This document shows, one piece after another, positions 1-11,234 of a DNA stretch of 64,000 nucleotides (position 1 is the first letter of the stretch; every line of letters starts with the position of its first letter). The position numbers and the translations under genes were made by a program. This DNA is from Chlorokybus atmophyticus (lineage: Eukaryota > Streptophyta > Chlorokybophyceae > Chlorokybales > Chlorokybaceae): NCBI GenBank assembly GCA_009103225.1, contig RHPI01003642.1, forward strand, positions 589,612-653,611. The letters run 5' to 3'. Under the pieces are notes generated by a model. That model had not been told where the DNA came from. It saw only the letters and a list, made by a program, of their open reading frames with translations, and made no database searches.

Positions 1-137
1 GGGGGGGGATGTTTATGATCAGACAGAACCTTACCTTTTAAACGAAAACTTTTGTGCTTCACATGCAATAATTATAGAGTCATGAAAAGGTATGCAATTT
101 GTAAGTATTATGCCTAATTACAAATGCAAATGCGACG

Positions 138-497
138 TACCGTAATTACCCGTATAGAAGCCCCCCATTTTACATAAGCCCCCCACCCTTTTTAATGAAG
201 GGGGCTTGTAATAGGGGGGGGCTTGTATTGCATCATGGCCTCTGTTCGGCGCGAGTTACGCTGTTACCTGTGTCAATCCCGTCAAGTGTAACCTCACACT
301 TGACGCGCGAGTCTCACACATAACAGCGTAACCTACGCGCGTAAGCGTACCTCACAAGAATTTGCCTCGTTGAGTCATGTTGGGGGCTTGTAAACGGTCG
401 GGGGGGCTTACAAGTATGTTCACAAGCCCCCCACCCCTCTTTGCCAGGGGGCTTGTAATAGGGGTCTTCATAGAGGTCTATACGGGTAAATACGGTA
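138..497. mobile_element. Candidate MITE with TA-flanked terminal inverted repeats
   Basis: The left end reads TACCGTAATTACCCGTATAG and the right end is its near-exact reverse complement (TATACGGGTAAATACGGTA at 479-497). If the outer TA is read as the duplicated target, the inverted repeat starts with CCGTA, which would fit Tc1/mariner-like non-autonomous elements. The interior is about 320 bp and non-coding. It holds several inverted copies of a G-run followed by CTTGTA, so the single strand could fold extensively. No transposase is present. The family assignment is inference from the TA flank and size. Confidence 0.55.
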
Positions 498-1529
498 TCT
501 CGAATAGGGTACAGTCATGAAAGATCACAAGCACAACTTTAGCAGCAGCCAAGCCAAGCAGCAACCTTGCATAACGCGTCCATGTAGATCTGAGGGATAT
601 GAGTCTAAGACACCATGCGGTGGTACGATTTCGAGTTTCAGGTAGTCAATTACTCGAGTCGTGAACTACGAGCGGTCCTCGTCGAGCGATCCGGTTCGCT
701 TGCACCCGGATCAGCTCCCTCACGCACGTGACACCTTGCAGCAAGGACATCACCTGCTGTGGGCGGGCGCGACGACGGCGACGGCGACGGCGACGGCGAC
801 ATGGGCAAGGCGGCGGGAAATGAGGCAGCGTCTGCGTCGTTGACCGAGGCTCTGACGACGTCAAAGAGGGCGGGGACGATCAAACACGGTGTGGATCACG
901 GTATCCAGTTGGGTGTTGTCTGCGTGTGTTGATGGGCGGTGCGCGTGCGCTACATTGATGATGACCTTTGAGGGCTGCCGGTGTTGTTGGGTACATTGTG
1001 CTGGCTATTCGGGATCAAATCAATTGGAGACTTCAGCTGATTAGATATAGCCCTTGATATGAGCAGCATAGACAGCGCCTTCGGCACTTCTTGCCCTGTT
1101 TAAGGCTATTGTTGTGCGCTTGTCCACATATTGATCACTTGTGATGCGTCCAAGCTTAACGCGTGATTAACTTGTTAAACAAGTAGGATCACTATGCTGT
1201 TTACAACTAGCAACAACAGTAACGAGTGGGTGTGGTGGCGCAGGGCCCGCGCACAGCAGATCCCTCGCTGAAGCGCCTTCCTTCACCACAACAAAGCAAG
1301 TGCACACACGTCCGCACATGCGCTCACAAGCGCACGTGCTCACAGACATATGCACAAAAAGACACGCATTCACGCACAATTATGCGCGCGCACATGCAAA
1401 ACACGTGCGCGTGCGCATGCTCGCGCACACACACAGTACGCACAGAAACTCATGCCCACACGCACAAACATGCACAGACATAAGCGCGTATACCCACACC
1501 ATTCAACCATTGCCATTACCAATTACTGT
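498..1529. other. Intergenic or 5' region upstream of the STPG gene
   Basis: No convincing coding exon was found. A (GACGGC)n-like stretch around 770-800 and CA/CG-alternating DNA at about 1,290-1,490 generate short open frames on both strands that look like composition artefacts. First exons of the downstream STPG gene may lie here but could not be fixed. Confidence 0.4.
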
Positions 1530-3519
1530 TGTGGCAACAGGTTGGACAGTCCCAGCACGAGCGTACCCCACAACACGATTGACGGTTTCTCCACCAGAAC
1601 GCCCCGCTTCGTTGAGAAACTCCCGGTAGGCATGGTTTTTTGCCACACACTCAATTGGTATATGAGCTTTGCTGCTCAACCAACATCTGCCTGTCAACAA
1701 GGTTTCAAAGCCGGGACCGGGGGATTACCACCGCGACAACTCACTGGCCTTTCACAGCGACAGCATCAGCAAGAAAGGCTACGGCAGCGGGTTCGTGTCA
1801 AAGGACCGGCGCTTCTCTGAGAGTAAGCACACAGCAGCAGCCTTGTCTGTCGATTGCGTTGCGAGTCTCATGCGCACATGTGACCAACTTTCGTCATTTG
1901 TGACGTTGTCCTTCTCTCATACGCACATACAACCAGGCACGCGCAAATGCACGCACGCACGCACGCACGCACGCATACACAGTCACAGATGCGCACACTT
2001 CCACACGCACACGCACACGCGCGTGTATACACACAGCACCACTGGTGGACTTTGCGCCCGGACCAGGCCAGTACGATACAAACATCGCCCCAAGCACCAG
2101 GTACGGACACGCACGCTCTCATACGCCTCGCATACCAGCAAAACATGCACATCTGCAGACGATATCGATTCCCCTTCTTCATCATGTTGCCCTCGCATGC
2201 AGTTATGGCAGTTCACACGTGATGGCCGCCTTCGCGAAATCCGCGCTGGTAACCGCCCCGCACTCCCAGTCCTCAGCGCAGAAGTCCAAACAGAAATCCA
2301 CTCCGGGCCCCGGCCAGTACTCGGTCAGAACCAACTGCTGTGTACCTCTCTCTCAATCCCAATCACTCAAAGGCCGACCAAACATGACGTGAACGTCGCG
2401 TGTGTTTTTGCATTCGTCCATCAGGTTGAGAGGACTTTGGCCAGCCACAACGTACCGGCGGCCCACGCGGCCTTCGCTAGTAGGTCATCTCGGTTGGCCG
2501 ACCCCGCGAGCGCAGCAGAACCCACACCCGCACCCGGTTTGTGGCTAACTGCTGACACAACAGCAGCACTGTGCGCACGTCGACACAACGCACGCACACG
2601 CACACACACACGCCCACACAACATTGTCCTCGACAGGCCAGTACGATCCGGACACAGCTTTCCAAGTTCACACCGCTGCTGGCGGCAGCGCGCCCTTCTG
2701 GTCGAGCGCCGACCGCTTCAACCACGCCAGCAAAGCGGAGCTCGCACGCACGGTACGTGCGCTCAATATGATGTACACAACTCTGAGATGCCAACATACA
2801 TGGTGCACGTATGCAGGGGTTTATGCCTGCCCATGTGCTTGAGGAGTTGAACACGACGGGGACTGACGCCAGGGAGCCATACGGTATGTCGCACAACTCA
2901 GTGACATGTTGGTCGAGTCTGGTGGTAACTAACTCACCTAACTGTATGTATCATCAGTAACCGAAGGCGCCAGCACTCATAGCGATGAAAAGCCCGCCCC
3001 TTCAAGGTCTAATCCAAAGCATTGATGACAACAGTATCAGCGTTGTTGTTGTTGTTGTTATTGTTGTTGTCGTTGACTAATTATTTGAATGGGAGCAGCA
3101 TGTTCAGCGCATCGGGTCAAGACCGTTTCGGCAACCCGGTGGTGCCGAGGACCTACAAGGGCAGAGTCCCCGGCCCGGGCACATACGACATCACGGTACG
3201 CTCAGTGCTCACCACACACTCTCTATCTACCACTTCACATTGGCACATTCTTGCAACACTGCAAGCAGGTGTCACCGCTGGACAGCAAGGACGCGCACAA
3301 CATCGCCGCCAGCGCGTTTGCATCGAGGACCAGGCGCGTCGACGCCGTCTGGCACGACCCCGCACAGCCGCCAGGCCCCGGTATGATGAGTATCATGATG
3401 TCATTGATGGTGGTGATGGTGGTGATGATGATGGTGGTGGTGGTTGTGCAGCGTTTTACACGCCGCATTCGCCGGATAGGAAGTCTTTTCACCTCAACAC
3501 GCGCAAGCGGTGGGTGTGA
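1530..3519 (+). CDS. SHIPPO/STPG repeat protein (sperm-tail PG-rich repeat, STPG1-like)
   Basis: This is a multi-exon gene for a protein built of SHIPPO (sperm-tail PG-rich) repeats, a family found in axonemal microtubules and other stable microtubule structures. Repeat cores appear in successive exons: KPGPGDY (about 1,710), APGPGQYD (2,050), STPGPGQYS (2,303), PAPGQYDPD (across the 2,538/2,636 junction), VPGPGTYD (3,168) and PPGPAFYTP (across 3,380/3,450). Approximate exons are 1,530-1,626, 1,701-1,826, 2,041-2,100, 2,200-2,324, 2,424-2,538, 2,636-2,753, 3,099-3,195, 3,269-3,380 and 3,450-3,519. The C-terminus ends SFHLNTRKRWV followed by TGA; a short SFHxN...KRWV-like tail is common in this family. 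The start codon was not identified and upstream exons are possible. A candidate AATAAA lies at 3,911-3,916. The presence of other ciliary genes in the window supports a ciliary role. Exact orthology (STPG1, STPG2 or ODF3-like) is uncertain. Confidence 0.8.
1940..2035. repeat. CA/GCAC microsatellite in an STPG intron
   Basis: Runs of ACGC and ACAC alternate purine and pyrimidine across much of this intron. A similar stretch covers about 1,290-1,490 upstream. Such tracts can adopt Z-DNA, but here they look like ordinary intronic simple sequence. Confidence 0.6.
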
Positions 3520-4349
3520 AGAGAGACAGGCCAGAGAGAGAGCAGGCTTTTACTCCAATCCAGGCTGGAAGCCAGTCCTTTTTGCAGGGATGGCAGCGAA
3601 AGTCACGAATGTCACTTTCATCTTTTGCTTATGTATGGCAATGTCAACGCCTGTCCTTCGCACATGTGCGCGTGCGCGCGTGTGGAGTGCGCGCAATACA
3701 TTATCACACGGCGGCTCATCTAGTTGTTCGCCCCCCTGCTGCTGATGCAACTGCTGGCAATAACTTGAGACAGGCTGCGTTGTGCAACGGCACACTATGC
3801 CAACACACAAAAGTCTCAGCACAACCATACAAGTGGATGCTAGCCAGAAATGAGCTGTGCTACACTGCCAACAGCAGCTTGGTCAGGGAGCAATGAGCAA
3901 TGGAGCACTGAATAAAGATTGTGTCAACATGAGCGCACACTGAGCTGCGCATAGCAATGCAACCAACCGACTCTAGTAGATGCCAGTCGCAAGCACCCGA
4001 GTATCGTTACGCACTGCAAAAATATATACTAGCAGCAGGAACCCAAAGGCACCCTGTTCGCACTTCTTGCAGCAGGGGTGGCCTTGTGGTCGTGTCTGTT
4101 GATGCAGACTGACGCAAACAGGCCAACACGTACACTACTGCGAACTGATCATCCAACGGCAAGTACAGGCTAATGCTCGGTTCAGTGAATGCATAGCGGT
4201 CATGAGCGAGCTGAGTCCCCCCCCATCAGTCAGCACGCCCTTGTTGACAGTATTAGTAAAACGTTTTGAAGCATTGCATGCTGCACGGGGGGCCATGTCG
4301 TCTGCCGCCGCCGACGACGACGGCGCCCTCGTCGTCGTCGTCGTCGGTC
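3520..4349. other. Intergenic region between the STPG and cutC genes
   Basis: It holds the STPG 3' UTR, with an AATAAA at 3,911-3,916, and the cutC upstream region. The stretch just before 4,350 is (GAC/GTC)n-rich. An in-frame ATG at 4,266 would add 28 residues, mostly Pro/Thr/Ser, to CutC. No independent gene is visible. Confidence 0.45.
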
Positions 4350-5872
4350 ATGCAGATGGCGGAGGAGGCAGGCGGGAGGGTGCTGGTGGAGATCTGCGTG
4401 GACACCATCGCCTCCGCCGCCGCCGCCCTGCACGGTAAACAGCAACGCCAGCCGAAATAGGCAATGTGTTCTTGGACAAGTTTCTCAATCAAACATGGAG
4501 TGGTTGCAGTGCTTGATGAACTAATCACGAATGAATAGGCCAGACGAAGCAGATGCAGTCACCATACACTTGTTGTCATTATGTCCACGTCTCGCTCCCC
4601 CCTCTACGAATTGAGCTGGTGCGGAAACCCACCTCAGTATGCTGGTTATCATGATTGGGATGACCTTGTAAGAGACCTTGTGCATGTCTGTCTTGTGCAC
4701 ACATGCATGATGCTACGCAGGAGGAGCACACCGGCTGGAGCTGTGCGCGAGCTTAGCGGAGGGTGGCATCACCCCAAGCCACGCACGTAAGGACATGAAG
4801 TGCAAGTGTGTTACAATATCTCATCGATATGCGTCGCACGCATCCCACCATGAACCCACACATTATTGATCTCTCCTCCTGCAGTAATCCAAGCGGTCGT
4901 GCGGCTGGCAAGCGCATGCACTCCACGCGTCCCCGTGTACGTGATGATCCGGCCCCGAGCGGGCGACTTCGTGTACACCCCAGAAGAACTCTCAGTGCGT
5001 GTGTTGGCCTCATCCCTCAACACATATGATAAACCACTCACCCCAACAGCATGTGACGAACCCTTTGTCCAGGTCATGCGCGAGGACATCTGCAACGCGG
5101 CCGCGCTCGGAGCCGCTGGCGCCGTGTTTGGGTGTCTTTGTCCCGACGGCACCGTTGACGAACAACAGGTTGGTATGTTGTTATGTGGTTGTGAAAGCCC
5201 CATGCAGAGGCACAGGTTGCATGACCACACACTACCCGAGCAGACGCGTGAGTTGATGAGGGCGTGTCGCGAGGCAAACCTCGACGCCACGTTCCATCGC
5301 GCCTTTGACGTGGCAACCGATCCAACTCGTGCACTAGAGGTGGATCCACCTCTAGTTGTATCCTCAAGCTTATGCAAGACAAATTGAAGCTGATTTGTTG
5401 GTGTACGTGTACACACACAGACGTTGATAGCGCTCGGCGTCCCGCGCGTGCTAACTTCTGGCCAGGAGGAGACCGCCCTGGCTGGCGCAGACCTGATACG
5501 CACTCTGCGGCAGCAAGCCAGCGGCCGCATCGCCATCATGGCGGGAGGTTATACGCGTGGTTGTATGGTCAAATGTGTATGTGTCATCGCTCGCTGCGGG
5601 TTGACTGACATGTGTTGTCTAACTCTGCAGCGGGAGTGGGGCCGGGCAACGTGCGGGAGATTCTAGGCCGCACGGGCGTGCGCGAGGTGCACGCGAGCGC
5701 GCGCAACAGGGTGATGACAGTGTCCAATGATGTCCGTGTGGCTCCGCGAGCGACGCGCGTGCGGTTCCCTGGCATGGAAGAGGGCCTGCCTACTACCTGT
5801 GCTGAGACGGTGGCGGCACTCATCAAGGAAACAGAGTTAGAGGGAAGCGGACACAGGACAGATTATGTGTAA
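4350..5872 (+). CDS. cutC: CutC family copper homeostasis protein
   Basis: CutC is a TIM-barrel protein linked to copper tolerance in bacteria and conserved in eukaryotes; its biochemical activity is not firmly known. Seven exons join in frame: 4,350-4,434, 4,721-4,786, 4,885-4,994, 5,073-5,168, 5,244-5,339, 5,421-5,547 and 5,631-5,872, giving 273 residues, close to the usual 240-280. Signature segments appear in order: VEICVDTIASA near the N-terminus, HRLELCASLAEGGITPS, YVMIRPRAGDFVYTPEEL, FHRAFDVATDP, VPRVLTSGQEETALAG, and GVGPGNVREI followed by VREVHASAR. The start is the ATG at 4,350. The ATG at 4,266 in the same frame would add a Pro/Ser-rich leader, so an organellar presequence cannot be excluded. 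IQUB converges on it, with only about 250 bp between stop codons. Confidence 0.93.
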
Positions 5873-6121
5873 GGGCTGGCATCTGTGTGTACAGTTGTCT
5901 TGTGCAATTGCCTGCGTGGACACGTGCGTCTGTGTGCGTGTGCGCGCAAGTGTGCATGGCGCTTTGAGCATCAGTGCACAGTAACATGCGCGAGCGTGTG
6001 TGCGTGCGGGTGATGTGGTGGCATGTACGTGTGCAACAGTGTTGCTATGCATACAGCATAGTCACACGTGTCCGTTACGCCCTGTCCTTAACGCATGCAA
6101 GTCCGTCAGGGCTGGCGCATG

Positions 6122-9100
6122 TTACTGTGACCGTTGCACGGGGGATTCGCGTTGATACGCCGGCGGCGTGGCGCTCTTCATGTTGGCAGCGCCTGTGTTG
6201 GCATTGGCGGCGGTGATCTGGTATTTGGCCGCGCCGGGGTTGAACTCGGGCGTCTCGAGGAACTGCAGGAAGAGTCCCGCAATGCGCGCGCGCAGGGACT
6301 TCATTGTCTGGGCAGGCCGACCACGCGATATCAGATCCGCCTGTGGGAGGCGGAGTAAGTGAATGATGTGTTGAGTGTGTGAGGGAGGGCTTGTGTGTGT
6401 ATACCTCTCTGTCAATAAGGGAGACCAGCTCGCGAGTAAGGTCGCAGTCGAACTCCTTGGCTGCCCACTTCACGTGCAGCAGCACGTCGAGCCTCTCATC
6501 CGCGCTCACGAGCGGCAACCTCAGCCCCGCATAGAGCTACACGCACACCACGTTAGCACCCTTTACACAACACACTCTTCTCATCCCCGCTCTCACCTGT
6601 CCGAGTTCGTGCGCTCGTGTCGTGGTCGGCGTATGCACGCACGCGACCCCGCCATCGCGCAGGTTCCATCTGCGCGGGGCCGCCATGTCCGCGATGGCAG
6701 TGTCCACGCGGGCGTCTTTGGCCTGAGCCGCAGCGGCCGTACGCAGACGGTCGATGGTCTGAAGCAGCTTGGTCTCCTGCGTTTATGGCGAGCGAGAGTG
6801 TTGGTATTGGCAGTGTGTCTCACATTGCATGCAAGTTTACGATCCAACGAGTTTCCACCTTGGCCAGCAGACTCTTCATGGCATTCTGTTTGTCTTCGGG
6901 CTCCAACCCAGCCTCCTTGATCTTGCGGGTTTCCTGCAAGACCACGTTGTACTTGTAATGAAAACAAGTACTCAACTGCACTGCTACTTTGTGGCAGTGT
7001 GTATGTGCGTGCGTGCGTGCGTATGCATGCATGCGCGTGCGTGTGCGTGTGTGCACGCGTAATACATCATATGACCCACCTGTTCCACCCACGCCCCCAA
7101 CTCCCCCCACAACACCTCGAAGTCCTCCTTCCTCCTCGGCCTCATCCTCCGTCCCACCTCCCTCTCCCTCTCCCTCTCCTCCCTCTCCCTCCTCCCCCTC
7201 GCCTCCTCCTCCGCCCGCCTCCTCCCCTCCGACCGCGACAGGCGGAGACGGTCGCGCAGGCGACGGGACAGCCAGCCGCGGAGGAAGCGCTGCAACGTGA
7301 GGCAGGCGCGGAGGCGGCGGAGGTGGAAGAGGGAGGAGGAGACGTAAGGGCCGGGAGTGAGGAGTCTGCGAGGGATACAGGGGTGGGTGGGTGGGTGGGT
7401 GGGTGGGTGTGGGTAGGTGGGCTGAGGTGAGGTGTGCAGCGTTGCGTACATGACACATTCATTCATGACACAACTGGGTTGCTGCATCAGAGGACGAGTG
7501 TGTGTCATGTGGTGTAGACGGTGTACACGCAGTGTGTTGCCATTGTTGTGGCGGCTGTTAGTATACACCACTGCATACAACGTGGTGCAGTACTCTCATG
7601 AAGCTTGTACAACATGCGTGAGTGCGTATGCGCAGTACACGACTGCATACAATGTGGTGAAGTACGCTGAAGCTTGTTGTTGTACAACATATTACGTGCG
7701 TGTGATGTTGAGAGTGCTGTATGTACTTGTCTCTTGAGGTGTCGATGAGCAGGTCCGGTCGCGCCATCTGCGTGGCTGCCTCGCGCTGCGTCTGGGCGCA
7801 TCTGCGCGCGGTCACCGCGGTCTGCGTCTCGCGCGTCACGCGACGCGTCAGCAGCGACTGCTCGCCCTCGGACAACGGCTTCTTACGGGTCTGACTGCCC
7901 GCGTTCAGGTACTCCACACCTGGCAGGATACATCATGCTGTTGTTGCTGTTGTCGTTCGTCGGATGATGTTGTTAACCACAACCACAACAACGTGTTCAA
8001 CAACAGCAGCAACATCATCAGTCCAACCAACATGGTGACATATTGTCATCCTCGCAAAACTGGGGGCGAGGATAATGAACAACAACAACAACTACGGTAA
8101 CAATGACGACGACGGCATCATCATCAGCCTCGTTCTCCTGTTTACCCGTTCGTTTGTCGCGATAGCCTCCGGCAAATGGCAGCGGTCTGCATTCGTCTTT
8201 GATGATGCGTACGGTGACAGTGCGCTCGCTGCTGTGGCCGCCGCTGTTATTCGCAGCGGCATCGTCGTCCACCGCCACTTGAAGAATCTCCGGGAGAACA
8301 AACGGCGGGGACTCGCGAGGGGTGTCTATGGCGGGCTTGCTGTCGGTGTCGTCGTCCACAGCCATCGCAACCTGAAGGAAGGGAATGTTGGGATGATGAG
8401 GGTGAATAATATGGTGGTGGTGGTCACAGACTTACACTCAGTTCTAGGGAGATGCCGCCGCCGGGTTCGACACCGAGCTCGGCTAAGGTTGTGGTCTCGT
8501 TGACGGGGGAGCCCTGCGTGAGCACACATTAGCAGCTTGGTACAGCAGCAACAGTCTAACAACATCAAGACAACTTGCTGCATGGTGGTGTTGTGTTGTG
8601 TGACCAATGTGTGATATCCTGTTGTGCAATCACACCGCACCTGGTGCATCACTTGGAGGGTGTCGATGGGCATCTTGAGCACGTCACTCAGACGCTGCTT
8701 TACCTGCGGGAGCATTATAGGGAGTAAGAAAAACCACTGAGCACACATAGAGGTTGTGTAATTGATGAGAATGTCCGTTACTCTCCTTCTGTCGCACCTG
8801 GTGTATTGTGTCCTCTGTGCGGACGGGCACCACGTGGCACGTCCGCTCGGGAAGCAACACGCACTCGCAGCGCGCCGTGAACCCCGCCTCAACCGCAAGC
8901 TGCATCATTCACCCAGAGTTGGTACAAACAGCCACCACAACCACATATGTCCACATTCGACACCCTCACCCTTTTGCGAGTGGCTCGCCCCCTGTGCACT
9001 GACTGTATCCGCACCGCGGCCTTATGCCGCAGCGGGGACGTCTCTACCTCCACTTCCACTCTCCTTCCCACTTCATCAGCATGTGGGTTGGCTTCCACTC

Positions 9101-9612
9101 TCGCACTTCCTCCTTCTTCTTCCACCCCTTCCCCCACCGTCTCCATCTGTGAGTCCCTTTCGCCTCCTCCCACTTCACTCCTCGCAGTTGTGCCACCATC
9201 ACTGCTGCTGCTGCTGCCAATAGTGCTGCTTCTGCTGCTGCTAGCACCATTGGCTTCTCGAGCTGTGGAAGGAGCCTACAGACATACAAAGGCGTGTGTG
9301 CCACATACAGCTGCGTCAATCTGAGCATTGATGACACACCAGTGCACGTATGATTGTATCAGTGCTAAGTTGTGAAGGAGTGACCTACACGCCAATGTTG
9401 TGCTGCTATCTTACGCTAGAGGCGTCGTCTGGGGCCGACGTGCTCCTGGCAGAGTTATCTTGATATTCGCTCTGCATCGTCTCTGCAGCGGCGGCGGTGT
9501 TGTTGTCCTCATCAGCCACATCACCGCCTCCCCTTGCTTCTGCCGCCTCACCAGCACCCTCCTGCTCTTGATCCTGCTGACCTTCGCTCACCCTGTCCTC
9601 CACACCCTCCAT
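6122..9612 (-). CDS. IQUB: IQUB/FAP253: IQ motif and ubiquitin-like domain protein of cilia
   Basis: IQUB (FAP253 in Chlamydomonas) is an axonemal protein associated with radial spoke 1. Reading from 9,612 downward: an acidic N-terminus (9,612-9,415); an IQ-like helix AAVRIQSVHRGRATRKR (ends about 8,970); a ubiquitin-like fold over exons at 8,898-8,799, 8,704-8,640 and about 8,512-8,437; then LPFAGGYRDKRTG (about 8,145) joined to VEYLNAGSQTRKK (about 7,920), a family hallmark. A second IQ-like, Arg/Glu-rich helix lies at about 7,350-7,080. Helical segments follow at 6,955-6,860 and 6,785-6,605 (AAPRRW and VHTPTTTRAHELGQ). The conserved C-terminus has DERLDVLLHVKW, FDCDLTRELVSLIDRE and LFLQFLETPEFNP. 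The stop is at about 6,122. Domain order and the C-terminal match make the identification strong. Individual splice sites, especially around 9,270-9,100, are approximate. Confidence 0.9.
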
Positions 9613-9823
9613 GGCTCAGATACCGCCCCAAGCCTACGACGGCCAAACCCTCGCCCTGGCCTGGCCTGGTCTGCCCTGGCCTGATTGCTGGCAGGCGCTC
9701 TCGGTCACGTGACACTACGATAGTATTTCGGCGAGTCGATACACCGCTGCGATACGCAATCTGCGGATTACTGTACCTTTTTGAATGCAGCACGGATTAC
9801 TGTACGAATGGACTGCTGACTTA

Positions 9824-9858
9824 GTCCATACATGTTGTTGGCAACTACATGTATGGAC
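9824..9858. repeat. Perfect 12-bp inverted repeat
   Basis: GTCCATACATGT at 9,824-9,835 is mirrored by ACATGTATGGAC at 9,847-9,858 across an 11-base loop. It lies about 210 bp upstream of the IQUB start codon. Whether it is a remnant of a small transposon or a regulatory palindrome cannot be told. Confidence 0.5.
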
Positions 9859-10484
9859 AATGCCCGATTGTTAGGTGTTGTGGGTTACGTTTGTAGTAAG
9901 GCTTTGCTTGGTGTGTGCTTGATAATTGCAGTGGGTGCACCATCACCAGGTTTGAGTCATCGCGTTAACACGGTTTGCATAGACTAATTGTGCAAAGCTT
10001 CGTTTATGCGCAGCTGCTTATGCTTTAGTAAACCACCATAAAGATATCAAAAAGTGTGAGCGACCTGTGAATATGAGCAAACGCGTTAAGGCAACTCAAT
10101 GTATGTGATGCAAAACTCATGGCGAACTCACACGTTTTCAACACACGACATTAGTAATAAGTAATACTCAATTATAAAATAATAACTGCCTCATCAGGCA
10201 GCTGCATACAGTGGCTTAGCTCAATGTTATCGCATGTGCAAGTCAACTTATACAACATTATAGAAGTATGCGTGTGGTGTTAGCCTATATGCAATGTGAA
10301 GCATGTTGAACGTGTCTTACGCACTACTTTGCATCGGGCCGCATGGAGCGCATACCAATTAGTGATACAGACAAGAGAAGGTATGTTACTAAGTAGTACT
10401 ATGCATACAACTTTTAAGGATAACACCCTTAATTGTGCAATCAAGATATTATAGGCATTGCATTACGAAAACAGCCTCGTGTGA

Positions 10485-10510
10485 TTTCTTGTATTGTTCA
10501 ATACAAGAAA
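10485..10510. repeat. Perfect 12-bp hairpin with a 2-base loop
   Basis: TTTCTTGTATTG at 10,485-10,496 pairs with CAATACAAGAAA at 10,499-10,510 around a TT loop. It sits in non-coding DNA about 390 bp from the retrotransposon. No role is evident. Confidence 0.5.
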
Positions 10511-10896
10511 ACGATGCACACAATATGTAGGTAATACCAATTGTACAAAGGAGATGTTACGTGGCCGCTCTTGCTCTTGTCAGCGAAGGGGTAGCTTTTA
10601 CCATGCTGCATCATTTCATCACCTGCATAACATGTGAAGTCGCGTACAAATGACGTTTTTACAACTCCGAATTGAAATTTTAGGTGCACCCTCGCGCACA
10701 TGCGTCTTGTGGTAGTCGGTGTAATGCCCTAGCCGGTCAACCGAGGAAGAAGTTAAGCGGTTTGCCTTGTCTATCAAAACCAAAATTTCCAAGTAGGACG
10801 ATTAAATGCGACGCTTTTATACTATATATTACTAGTCCACCTGCGTGTTGTTAACAACGACACGTTTCCTATCATCAATGCTCTTTTCGGTATATA

Positions 10897-11234
10897 TATA
10901 AGGAGAGGGGGTGCTCCCTCTTCCCTTTAATCCCCTACCCCAACACCACCACCAGCCACGCCGCCCACGCCGCCGCCGCCAGGGGTAACTGCCGAAGCAG
11001 AAGATCCCCTGGCTATGGCGGTCGCTGCGTTAGCAGCGCCGCCATGCGGCTGATATCGACATGAGACTCATGTCTCATGTCGATATCAGTGTTACAGATA
11101 AGTAACACTACATTAGGGCCTTAACATAAGTTAACGGCCCTAATATGGCTTAATAGGCTGGATAATCCCGTCGGGACCCTTATTTAATCCTAAATAAGGG
11201 CGGGGAACCTCTATGGAGGTAGCACACCGTTACA
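10897..11234 (-). repeat. 3' LTR of the gypsy element
   Basis: 338 bp; at 17,444 the matching end reads TGTAAGG while here the second base is A. It contains a chain of hairpins: an 18-bp perfect stem at 11,050-11,089, a 6-bp stem at 11,090-11,107 and a nested stem at 11,112-11,144. It differs from the other LTR at five sites (about 98.5% identical). Confidence 0.93.

Larger units (their letters stand above)
9613..10896. other. Intergenic DNA between IQUB and the retrotransposon
   Basis: AT-rich DNA of about 1.3 kb with no supportable gene. It contains the IQUB upstream region and two short perfect hairpins, listed separately. The retrotransposon inserted at its right edge into a TA-dinucleotide run. 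Confidence 0.5.

Noticed and set aside
1167-2222. Several His/Thr/Cys-rich frames on both strands
   Set aside because: They come from CA/CG alternating simple sequence in and upstream of STPG introns.
6989-7430. Plus-strand Pro/Ser-rich frames
   Set aside because: They are the antisense of the Arg/Glu-rich helix exon of IQUB.
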